In this document: positions 13,089 to 19,202 of the stretch, piece by piece | Numbering within the stretch: position 1 is the stretch's first letter | How the letters are laid out: the number at the start of each line of letters is the position of its first letter | Assembly (NCBI GenBank): GCA_964486555.1 | Contig: CAZANP010000032.1 | Location: 1 to 19,202 of the forward strand | Length of the DNA: 19,202 nt | Reading direction: 5' to 3' | Source: 4484-232 sp964486555 | Lineage (GTDB): Bacteria; Thermotogota; Thermotogae; Thermotogales; Thermotogaceae | Translations under genes and position numbers: made by a program | Notes under the pieces: generated by a model | Seen by the model: the letters and a program-made list of their open reading frames with translations, nothing else | What the model was told of the DNA's origin: nothing | Database searches by the model: none

Positions 13089-15350
13089 TCACTTCAATCC
13101 TGTTCTTGCAATACCTCTTATGAAGTATTTCTGCATGAACAAGAAGAGAACAACAACTGGAAGAATCGAGAAAGTTGCAGCAGCCATAAGTTGATGATAA
13201 ACAGTCCCAGCTTCCGAACTGAAAGTCTGAAGCCCCACAGTGAGAGTTCGGTATTTCTCACTGTTGGTTACGATCAGGACCCACAAAAAGGCGTTCCAGC
13301 TGGCGACGAATTTCAACAAAGCCCCTGTAATTATAACAGGTTTCGACAGAGGAACGGCGATGGTCCACAGGTATCTCCAGTTTCCACACCCATCCATCTT
13401 AGCCGCATCGTAAAGTTCCTGAGGTAAGGTCAGGAAATGCTGTCTTATCAAAAATATAGCGAAAACACTGACGATCCACGGAACGATCAGAGCATAGTAA
13501 GTGTCTATCCAGCCGAACTTCGTTATGGTTATGAAATTTGGAACCAGAAGAACTTCCCCAGGCACCATCATAGTCGCAAGAAAAATTCCAAACAGGAAAT
13601 CTCTGCCTGGAAATTTGAGAATCGAGAAAGCAAAAGCCGCCATCGAGGCTATTATGACCTCCAGTATAGTTGTGGTAGTTGCGACGATGACTGTGTTCAT
13701 GTAGTATCTTGCAAATGGAGCAGATTTCCAAGCATCGACGTAATTTTGAAAGATGTTTGCAAAGACTTCTCCGATGGAGAACTTTGCTCTGACAAGGTAT
13801 TTCTCATCTTCAAAGAAGACTTTGTCTATATCATCGAAGACTATCTCAAAATTTTCCGATCCTCTCATTCTGACCGCGATGACTTTCGAAGGAGCGGATA
13901 TCAGCTTCAACTCACTCACAGTGTCGGAGTATATTTTCCTCACAAGGGAGATCGCTTCAACATCGTCAAACACCTCTTTCATTACAGAGAACAACTCTCT
14001 GGGAGGAATTTTCTTTGAAAGTTTTGCTATCTTACCTTTCACAAGAATGAAGGAGGAGCTACCACCGAAATCCTTTTCCAGGGATTTTAAGAAAGCATCG
14101 ATATCTGCCGACCCTTTGAAGTAATCCTTCAAATCCTTACCTTTCTCTATTAATAAGTTCGCTAAACGAACCACGCTGTCTTTTATATCATTGAAAACAG
14201 ATGATAGATCCTTGTCTTTGACACCGAGGTGTTTCAGCTCTTCTAGAACTTCCTTATCCAGCACTCTCGCGAATTTTTCTGCAAGATCCTTCTCATCCAT
14301 CAGCTCTTCAAGAATCCTCCTGTATCTTTCGTTTTTGATGCCGTTCATGATCCTCTCTCTCAACAGTCTGGATTTCTCTTCATCTGTCCTGAACTTAGCC
14401 ACTATTCTGGAACTATCGAGTGTCTTATCTTGAACGGTTTTATAGAACTTTTTAACCTTCAAATAAACTTCTAGAGTGTCTCTTTCCATAATCAAAGGTT
14501 CCAGGATTTTCTTCCTGTAAAAGTTCAGAAGGGGAGTTACCGACGGATCCGTGAACGAAGGGGATCCGATCTTTTCGATTAAACTCTCCATATCTTTCAC
14601 AATCTTTTCGACCTCTTTGTCTTCCAAAACACTTTCCACACCGGCTCTGTATACCTGCACGTTGGATACGAAATCCGAGAGACTCTCGTGGGATTCTGTC
14701 AGAAATTCTTTAAACTTCTTCTTCTCTTCTTCATCCTTTATTCTGATGCCGGCAAATCTCTTCAAAGTGTTGTAACTCTTCTCAGCGAGCTTCAGATAAC
14801 TTTCCATTCTATCGACAAGATCTATCCTATCGAGAAATGGTTTTTTCGATGATCTATAGAAACTGAAGATCTCAGAGAAGAAAACCGGTGGATCGTCCTC
14901 TTCAAATATCTTTTTCAAGTCATTCGAGATCTTGTAGTTTTGTAGGCTCTTTTTGAACTCCTCAAAAGACTTCTCATCAATTTTTGTTGCGTAGTCTGGA
15001 TTTCCACCGTTTGGGGAGGAGAAATCAATGAGTAGTGTCCCTCTTCTCACTGGATCGTCATCTATCAGCAGTGAGAGAACGTTCCTTTCCCTTTTTTTCA
15101 AAGCGACAAAAGCCATAGCTTCCCTTATACTCAAACTTCTCCAGTCTATTCCTCCAACTTTCTCCACGACCTTCACTTTCACGTTCCTTTCAGAGAGGAA
15201 GTTCTTAGAAGTCCACTTTGGCGGCCACTCTTCAACCTCGCTGGGCAGCTTGAAAGAAGTCGCCACCATCCAGGCAAACGGCATCAGCATCAATATAGCA
15301 CCAGAAGCAACGAGTATGTATATTATGAGTGTTCTTAGAAAACGTCTCAT
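13089..15350 (-). CDS. ABC transporter permease, MalG-like, with a ~475-residue insert in the first external loop
   Basis: Inner-membrane subunit of a carbohydrate-type (CUT1) ABC importer, 753 residues against a usual 270-290. TM1 lies at about 7-30, then SFKLPSEVEEWPPKWTSKNF, the normal loop that leads straight to NY in other members. Here about residues 53-527 intervene: a charged, mostly helical, coiled-coil-like region without membrane segments, placed outside the cytoplasm by topology. The normal sequence resumes at NIFQNYVDAWKSAPFARYYMNT, followed by five further helices. The EAA loop that binds the ATPase is LYDAAKMDGCGNWRYLWTIAVP (646-667). Base use does not look different in the insert. 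It starts 11 bases after the MalF-like gene and forms a heteromer with it. Substrate unknown; no binding protein or ATPase is nearby. Confidence 0.9.
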   Translation of the reverse strand: MRRFLRTLIIYILVASGAILMLMPFAWMVATSFKLPSEVEEWPPKWTSKNFLSERNVKVKVVEKVGGIDWRSLSIREAMAFVALKKRERNVLSLLIDDDPVRRGTLLIDFSSPNGGNPDYATKIDEKSFEEFKKSLQNYKISNDLKKIFEEDDPPVFFSEIFSFYRSSKKPFLDRIDLVDRMESYLKLAEKSYNTLKRFAGIRIKDEEEKKKFKEFLTESHESLSDFVSNVQVYRAGVESVLEDKEVEKIVKDMESLIEKIGSPSFTDPSVTPLLNFYRKKILEPLIMERDTLEVYLKVKKFYKTVQDKTLDSSRIVAKFRTDEEKSRLLRERIMNGIKNERYRRILEELMDEKDLAEKFARVLDKEVLEELKHLGVKDKDLSSVFNDIKDSVVRLANLLIEKGKDLKDYFKGSADIDAFLKSLEKDFGGSSSFILVKGKIAKLSKKIPPRELFSVMKEVFDDVEAISLVRKIYSDTVSELKLISAPSKVIAVRMRGSENFEIVFDDIDKVFFEDEKYLVRAKFSIGEVFANIFQNYVDAWKSAPFARYYMNTVIVATTTTILEVIIASMAAFAFSILKFPGRDFLFGIFLATMMVPGEVLLVPNFITITKFGWIDTYYALIVPWIVSVFAIFLIRQHFLTLPQELYDAAKMDGCGNWRYLWTIAVPLSKPVIITGALLKFVASWNAFLWVLIVTNSEKYRTLTVGLQTFSSEAGTVYHQLMAAATFSILPVVVLFLFMQKYFIRGIARTGLK

Positions 15351-15361
15351 CCTATCACTCC

Positions 15362-16624
15362 TTAGGACACATACTCAACCATCTTCCTACCGATCTTGAA
15401 TTGAATGAAGGTCAGAACGGCTATGGCCACGAAGAGGAGATAAGCTCCTGCACATGCTATTCCCATTCTCTGTTGTCTGTAGAACAGGTCAAAGACGTAG
15501 TAAACCATCGTCATACCACTGTAGTTGTAGGGACCAGGAAGACCTCCATAGAGAACGTAAACTTCTGCGAAGACTTTGAATGCGCTTATCATCGAAACGA
15601 TCAGTAGAAAGAAAGTAGTAGGAGAAAGAAGTGGCCATGTTATGTAGAAAAATTTCTGGAAGGTGTTAGCACCATCAACATCTGCGGCTTCGTAATAGAA
15701 CTTATCGATATTCTGAAGACCTGCAAGGAATATAACGGCATCGTATCCAACGCCTTTCCAGATCGAAAGGATCGCGATCGTTGGTATCGTCCATTTTTCA
15801 TCCTTGAGCCACGCTATCTTCTCTATCCCAAACCACGAAAGAACGTAGTTGAGCAATCCGTACTCGTCGTTGTATATCCACTGCCAGACGAGGGATATGG
15901 CAACTATCGATGTTACGAAAGGTAAAAAGTAAGCTGTTCGGAAGAAAGCTCTGAGTTTTATATTGGCGTTCAAAAGAAGTGCGATCATTAAGGCTAAAAA
16001 TATCGTTGTCGGAACAGTCAGTATAACGTAGTACGTGGTGTTGTAAATTGCCTTTATGAAAAGATTCTTTTCTTTAGCTTCGAGAACGTAGTTCAATATC
16101 CCGTAATCTACAGGAAAAACGTATCTAAGTACTATGAAAATCCCCAGTATGGCGAAGAGAACGAGCCAAAGGTGTTTAAAAAGCTTATCGCCTAAATCTC
16201 TCAATTCGAGGAAGATGAACACGAAGAACAAGAGCATGATCGTTGCCACGTATGCATTCGTTATGTAGCCAGCTATGAACAAAAGCACGAATATAAGGAA
16301 GTACAGAGCGTGTATGAACCATCTTCTGTCCTTTTCCATTGTTCTCGCTATCATCAAAACCAACGCAAGAGAAAGTGCCAAAAAGACGAGTGTGTACACA
16401 GCCGCCATCCAGAATGGATAGGAAGTTGGAGATGAGAATTTGAATATCTCCCTGTAATTTCCAAGTCCTATGAAAGAAGGGTTCTTCATGTTTCTGAAAT
16501 CCCATTTGAAGAAGCTAAGGACCAGAGAGAAACCTATAGGCCAAAAAACGAATATGGAAAGAACTATGAAGGCCGGTAGAAGGAAAAGATAGCCTTCCAA
16601 AGTTTCCTTCCATCGTCTTTTCAT
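15362..16624 (-). CDS. ABC transporter permease, MalF/UgpA-like, with extra membrane segments
   Basis: The partner CUT1 permease, 420 residues where UgpA-like proteins have about 290-320. TM1 is at about 11-38, followed by the usual FIGLGNYREIF (51-61). The EAA loop is YYEAADVDGANTFQKFFYITWPLL (310-333), and the C-terminal part is standard. Between residues 72 and about 181 there are about four extra hydrophobic segments that look like a diverged copy of the following TM pair (187-262): FWMAAVYTLVFLAL against LFIKAIYNTTYYVIL, and DYGILNYVL (173-181) against EYGLLNYVL (254-262). The gene starts 15 bases after the hslU stop and 11 bases before the MalG-like gene, so it shares the hslVU transcript. 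Permease identity is secure; the substrate is not known. Confidence 0.9.
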   Translation of the reverse strand: MKRRWKETLEGYLFLLPAFIVLSIFVFWPIGFSLVLSFFKWDFRNMKNPSFIGLGNYREIFKFSSPTSYPFWMAAVYTLVFLALSLALVLMIARTMEKDRRWFIHALYFLIFVLLFIAGYITNAYVATIMLLFFVFIFLELRDLGDKLFKHLWLVLFAILGIFIVLRYVFPVDYGILNYVLEAKEKNLFIKAIYNTTYYVILTVPTTIFLALMIALLLNANIKLRAFFRTAYFLPFVTSIVAISLVWQWIYNDEYGLLNYVLSWFGIEKIAWLKDEKWTIPTIAILSIWKGVGYDAVIFLAGLQNIDKFYYEAADVDGANTFQKFFYITWPLLSPTTFFLLIVSMISAFKVFAEVYVLYGGLPGPYNYSGMTMVYYVFDLFYRQQRMGIACAGAYLLFVAIAVLTFIQFKIGRKMVEYVS

Positions 16625-16639
16625 GACATCCCTCCAGAA

Positions 16640-18031
16640 TCACAGGATGTAGGAGCTCAGGTCTTCGTCTTCCACGATCTTCTCGAGTTTCTTCCTCACA
16701 TAACCGACATCGATCACAACTTTTCTTTCCGGTATATCGGGTGCTTCGAAGGATACATCCTCCAGAACCTTCTCAACAACCGTGTAGAGCCTTCTTGCAC
16801 CTATGTTTTCCAATCTCTGATTCAGTCTGTAAGAAATCTTCGCTATCTCTTCTATCCCATCCTCTGTGAAGACGAGCTCGACACCTTCCGTTGACAGAAG
16901 GGCCTGGTATTGCTTGGTTATGGCGTTTTCAGGATCCGTTAGGATTCGCTTGAAGTCATCTTCCGTCAAAGGATCGAGCTCCACCCTTATTGGAAACCTT
17001 CCTTGAAGTTCTGGTATGAGATCTGAAGGCCTTGTCATGTGAAAGGCGCCAGCTGCTATGAAAAGGATGAAATCCGTTCTTACAGGGCCATACTTGGTCA
17101 TGATCGTCGTTCCTTCAACTATCGGCAAAAGATCCCTCTGAACACCCTGTCTTGAAACATCAGGCCCTGCTCCTCCTTCTTTCCCAGCTATCTTATCTAT
17201 CTCATCTATGAAGATTATTCCCCTGTTTTGAGCCCTGTTGAGAGCCTCTTGAATGACTTTATCCATGTCTATGAGCTTTTCAGCTTCAATGGGAAGAAGG
17301 ATCTTTCTAGCCTCGGACACTTTAACCCTCTTCTTTTTCTTCCTCTTTGGAAACATGCTTCCGAGTATCCCAGAAAGATCTATCCCAAGATCTTCAAGCT
17401 CTCCTCCACCAACTATTCCCATGAAAGGTGTAAAACTCTCTTCCACTTCTATATCGATCTCTTCATCTTCAAGCTCTCCATTCCTTAATTTTTCTCTCAG
17501 CATCTCTCTTTTCGCTCTCCATCTCCTCTTCTCTTCAGGCGAAACCTGATGAGATTGCATACCGGTTATGAGATTCACGAAGGGGTTCGTAACCTGTGGA
17601 ATCCTGGATTCTGGAACCAGGGAATCCAATATCCTTTCCTCAACAAGCTTTGCTGCTTGATCCTGAACTTCCTGTATCCTTTCCTGCTTAACCATGTTCA
17701 CACTTATCTCGACGAGTTCTCTTATCATCGAATCCACGTTCTTTCCAACGTATCCCACTTCCGTGAACCTTGTCGCTTCGACTTTTAGAAATGGAGACTT
17801 CGAAAGCTGGGCCAGTCTTCTTGCTATCTCAGTCTTTCCAACACCCGTTGGCCCTATCATAAGGATATTCTTTGGAAGAACTTCTCTTTTCCACTCATCA
17901 GGCAACTTCTGTCTTCTGATCCTATTCCTTATAGCTATAGCCACGGCTTTCTTTGCTTTCTCCTGACCCACGATGTATTTATCCAGCTCTCTAACAATCT
18001 CTTTCGGTGTCAATTCATCGAAATTTTTCAC
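16640..18031 (-). CDS. hslU: HslU, ATPase/unfoldase of the HslVU (ClpYQ) protease
   Basis: AAA+ hexameric unfoldase that feeds proteins to HslV. From the GTG at 18031 it is 463 residues, normal for the family. N-terminal LTPKEIVRELDKYIVGQEKAK, Walker A GPTGVGKT (60-67), pore loop GYVG (93-96), the inserted I domain about 110-245, Walker B IIFIDEIDK (272-280), the GRFPIRVEL arginine (345), sensor-2 type GARRL (411-415) and the C-terminal DLSSYIL tail that docks into HslV are all visible. I reject the longer ATG-started frame (18067) because GGAGGTG lies 5 bases before the GTG and the extra 12 residues are not family-like. It follows hslV by 32 bases and is followed 15 bases later by the permease. 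Confidence 0.97.
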   Translation of the reverse strand: MKNFDELTPKEIVRELDKYIVGQEKAKKAVAIAIRNRIRRQKLPDEWKREVLPKNILMIGPTGVGKTEIARRLAQLSKSPFLKVEATRFTEVGYVGKNVDSMIRELVEISVNMVKQERIQEVQDQAAKLVEERILDSLVPESRIPQVTNPFVNLITGMQSHQVSPEEKRRWRAKREMLREKLRNGELEDEEIDIEVEESFTPFMGIVGGGELEDLGIDLSGILGSMFPKRKKKKRVKVSEARKILLPIEAEKLIDMDKVIQEALNRAQNRGIIFIDEIDKIAGKEGGAGPDVSRQGVQRDLLPIVEGTTIMTKYGPVRTDFILFIAAGAFHMTRPSDLIPELQGRFPIRVELDPLTEDDFKRILTDPENAITKQYQALLSTEGVELVFTEDGIEEIAKISYRLNQRLENIGARRLYTVVEKVLEDVSFEAPDIPERKVVIDVGYVRKKLEKIVEDEDLSSYIL

Positions 18032-18063
18032 GAAATCACCTCCAAAGTCCATGATATCATAAC

Positions 18064-18594
18064 TCACACTTCCTCGATCACGAGGTTCTTGTTGGTGTAT
18101 ATACAGATTTCACTTGCTATTTCCATCGCTTTCTCCACGATCTCTCTTGCACCAAGATCCGTATTTCGAAGGAGAGCTCTTGCTGCAGCTATGGCATAGG
18201 CCCCTCCTGAACCTATGGCAGCGACGTTGTCATCGGGTTGGATAACTTCGCCATTTCCAGAAATCAAGAGGATGTTCTCTTTATCTGCGACCAGAAGCAA
18301 AGCTTCCAACCTTCTGAGAACTTTATCAGTTCTCCATTCTTTTGCTAGCTCAACAGAAGCTTTTATCAAATTTCCGCCCCATTCTTTCAATTTCGCTTCG
18401 AACCTTTCAAACAACGCCATGGCATCCGCAACGGATCCTGCAAAACCTGCCAATACCTTTCCGTCACCGAGTTTCCTGACTTTTCTGGCACCGGTTTTTA
18501 AAACTGTTGTGCCGAAGGTGACCTGCCCGTCTCCCGCCATGACGGTTTTCCCGTATCTGTTCACTACCAGTATCGTAGTTCCATGCCATTCCAC
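18064..18594 (-). CDS. hslV: HslV, peptidase subunit of the HslVU protease
   Basis: A 176-residue threonine peptidase (proteasome-beta-like) forming the double-hexamer core. A five-residue propeptide MEWHG precedes the catalytic threonine pair TT (6-7), which is exposed after autocleavage. AGDGQVTFG (20-28, with the conserved Asp), the conserved lysine block GARKVRKL (35-42), GFAGSVADA (49-57) and the Ser-rich IGSGGAYA (126-133) are present. The start is GTG (18592-18594) with AGGAGGTG 5 bases upstream. It heads the long minus-strand run. Two TATAAT boxes inside a 20-base direct repeat lie upstream, suggesting two transcription starts or an operator. Confidence 0.97.
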   Translation of the reverse strand: MEWHGTTILVVNRYGKTVMAGDGQVTFGTTVLKTGARKVRKLGDGKVLAGFAGSVADAMALFERFEAKLKEWGGNLIKASVELAKEWRTDKVLRRLEALLLVADKENILLISGNGEVIQPDDNVAAIGSGGAYAIAAARALLRNTDLGAREIVEKAMEIASEICIYTNKNLVIEEV

Positions 18595-18608
18595 GTTTCC
18601 ACCTCCTG

Positions 18609-18667
18609 ACGCGTAAATATTATAGAACCATTCTAAAGATTATAGAAACGCGTGATTAAAACGTAAA
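18609..18667 (-). promoter_or_regulatory. Promoter region of hslVU with duplicated -10 element
   Basis: On the minus strand TTTACG (18662-18667), a 17-base spacer and TATAAT (18639-18644) form a good promoter, giving a leader of about 38 bases. A second TATAAT (18619-18624) lies 20 bases further on, without a good -35. Both boxes sit in a direct repeat: plus-strand TAAATATTATAGAA (18614-18627) and TAAAGATTATAGAA (18634-18647), 13 of 14 identical. ACGCGT occurs at both edges (18609-18614 and 18648-18653). This might be an operator covering the promoter; no CIRCE element was found. Confidence 0.6.
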
Positions 18668-18750
18668 TGAACTTTGACTTCCTTTCTTCCAGAACGTTTT
18701 GAAGAGATTTTGCAGCCCTTTACAACCGCGATTTCAGAATATTAAGCAAG

Positions 18751-18778
18751 TTGCCCTCGAAATTTTATATGGTATAAT
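18751..18778 (+). promoter_or_regulatory. Promoter of the tRNA-Val/tRNA-Phe transcript
   Basis: TTGCCC (18751-18756), 16 bases, then a perfect TATAAT (18773-18778), ending 16 bases before the first base of tRNA-Val. Transcription would start at about 18785, giving a short 5' leader for RNase P to remove. It faces away from the hslV promoter, sharing the intergenic region. Confidence 0.75.
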
Positions 18779-18794
18779 ATTAAACGCCTTTGGT

Positions 18795-18869
18795 GGGAGC
18801 GTAGCTCAGGGGAAGAGCGCCTGCCTTACAAGCAGGAGGTCGTAGGTTCAAGTCCTGCCGCTCCCACCA
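18795..18869 (+). tRNA. tRNA-Val (anticodon UAC)
   Basis: Full cloverleaf: acceptor GGGAGCG (18795-18801) pairs with CGCTCCC (18859-18865), discriminator A, encoded CCA at 18867-18869. The anticodon stem CCTGC/GCAGG encloses CTTACAA, giving anticodon TAC (18827-18829). The T arm has GGTTCAAGTCC. It shares a transcript with tRNA-Phe, which begins 8 bases later. Confidence 0.97.
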
Positions 18870-18877
18870 GAGAGAGT

Positions 18878-18953
18878 GGCCAGGTAGCTCAGTTGGTAGA
18901 GCACTGGACTGAAAATCCAGGTGTCGGCGGTTCGATTCCGCCCCTGGCCACCA
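18878..18953 (+). tRNA. tRNA-Phe (anticodon GAA)
   Basis: Full cloverleaf: acceptor GGCCAGG (18878-18884) pairs with CCTGGCC (18943-18949), discriminator A, encoded CCA at 18951-18953. The anticodon stem CTGGA/TCCAG encloses CTGAAAA, giving GAA (18911-18913). A37 followed by A38 fits a MiaA target. The T loop is TTCGATT. Confidence 0.97.
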
Positions 18954-18977
18954 TGTTCTTCTGTTGATTTCAACACT

Positions 18978-19010
18978 TCGACCCCCTCATTGGGGGTCGA
19001 TTTTGTTTCT
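18978..19010 (+). terminator. Intrinsic terminator after the tRNA pair
   Basis: A perfect 9-bp stem, TCGACCCCC (18978-18986) with GGGGGTCGA (18992-19000), a 5-base loop and then TTTTGTTTCT. It lies 24 bases after the tRNA-Phe CCA end, so it ends the tRNA transcript. The T tract is interrupted by one G. Confidence 0.9.
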
Positions 19011-19202
19011 TATGTGACTCCTGTCTACAATCTGTGACAGTTGTGGCATAGCAAGTGCTTGTTAAACTTCCGGAAGCGGAAGTAACTCCCGATAGCAGAA
19101 AGAAGAAGGCAGGAAAAATAAAACCCTCTCTTTCTCCCGTTCTAGATGGATGATAATGAAGCCCACCCGCCCCGAAAAGGAAAAATTTTTTGAAAAGGAA
19201 CT
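19011..19202. other. Right-hand end with no convincing gene
   Basis: About 190 bases downstream of the tRNA terminator. It contains a perfect hairpin ACTTCCG-GAAG-CGGAAGT (19066-19083) with no T tract. On the minus strand a frame is open from the window edge to a stop at 19062 (46 codons), ending CYRELLPLPEV, with no family I recognise and no visible start. It could be the tail of a neighbouring gene, a dispersed non-coding repeat or plain intergenic DNA. Confidence 0.4.

Noticed and set aside
13437..14018. 193-codon plus-strand open frame opposite the MalG-like permease
   Set aside because: Lies wholly antisense to the well-supported permease, has no family resemblance, and its composition is that of a shadow frame.
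18032..18067. ATG-started 12-residue extension of HslU (MSYDIMDFGGDF)
   Set aside because: The GTG at 18031 has a GGAGGTG 5 bases upstream and gives the normal family N-terminus; the extension would overlap hslV and encode that ribosome site.
18595..18794. CIRCE (HrcA) operator upstream of hslV
   Set aside because: No TTAGCACTC-N9-GAGTGCTAA-like inverted repeat is present; only the direct repeat described was found.
19025..19045. CTGTC/GACAG dyad after the tRNA terminator
   Set aside because: Only a 5-bp stem with a 10-base loop and no T tract; expected by chance.
1..19202. CRISPR arrays, insertion sequences, phage or plasmid genes, rRNA
   Set aside because: No regularly spaced repeats, transposase motifs, terminal inverted repeats, phage genes or rRNA stretches were seen on either strand.

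Overview
The window reads as chromosomal sequence of a thermophilic Thermotogales bacterium, Thermotoga or a close relative. Coding is dense, proteins are rich in Lys and Glu, Shine-Dalgarno sequences are strong (AGGAGGTG-type), GTG and TTG starts are frequent, genes often overlap by a few bases, and the gene content (FolE2-type GTP cyclohydrolase beside an extended FolP, HslVU, MiaA, carrier-less OadA) suits that group. The assignment rests on recognising the proteins, not on a search. Two runs of exactly 100 N (6495-6594 and 12957-13056) look like scaffold joins of unknown true length, so this is a draft assembly of three pieces whose spacing and reading frame cannot be trusted across the joins.

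Left part (1-3448), all minus strand: an MFS transporter, an M42-family aminopeptidase, a DapA-superfamily aldolase/lyase and the start of a LarA-like racemase that runs off the window. The aldolase has its own candidate promoter and is tightly coupled to the LarA-like gene. A divergent intergenic region separates the MFS gene from a plus-strand class II aldolase (RhaD-like), which ends 2 bases from the end of folP.

Pterin block (4189 to about 6494, minus strand): queD/PTPS, folE2 and folP overlap one another. GTP cyclohydrolase IB makes dihydroneopterin triphosphate; the PTPS paralogue carries a CExxHGH motif, which is associated with a dual folate/queuosine role; FolP makes dihydropteroate. 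The block can be read as a pterin/folate operon in which PTPS replaces FolB.

Plus-strand block (6607-10776): a chemoreceptor, an M20 carboxypeptidase-like hydrolase and the carboxyltransferase (OadA/PycB) subunit of a biotin enzyme.

Large minus-strand run (10773-18594): hslV, hslU, MalF-like permease, MalG-like permease, an exported protein interrupted by the second gap, a small single-pass coiled-coil protein, an RsmJ-type methyltransferase and miaA, with spacings from 32 bases down to overlaps. This looks like one transcript joining a heat-shock protease, a membrane transporter and RNA-modification genes. It is the most unusual part: the MalG-like subunit carries about 475 extra residues in its first external loop, and the MalF-like subunit appears to contain a duplicated membrane segment. 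No binding protein or ATPase for this transporter is visible.

Right end (18619-19202): a divergent promoter region, tRNA-Val(UAC) and tRNA-Phe(GAA) with encoded CCA ends and a clear promoter, a strong terminator, and about 190 bases with no convincing gene. No CRISPR array, insertion sequence, phage gene or rRNA was seen.
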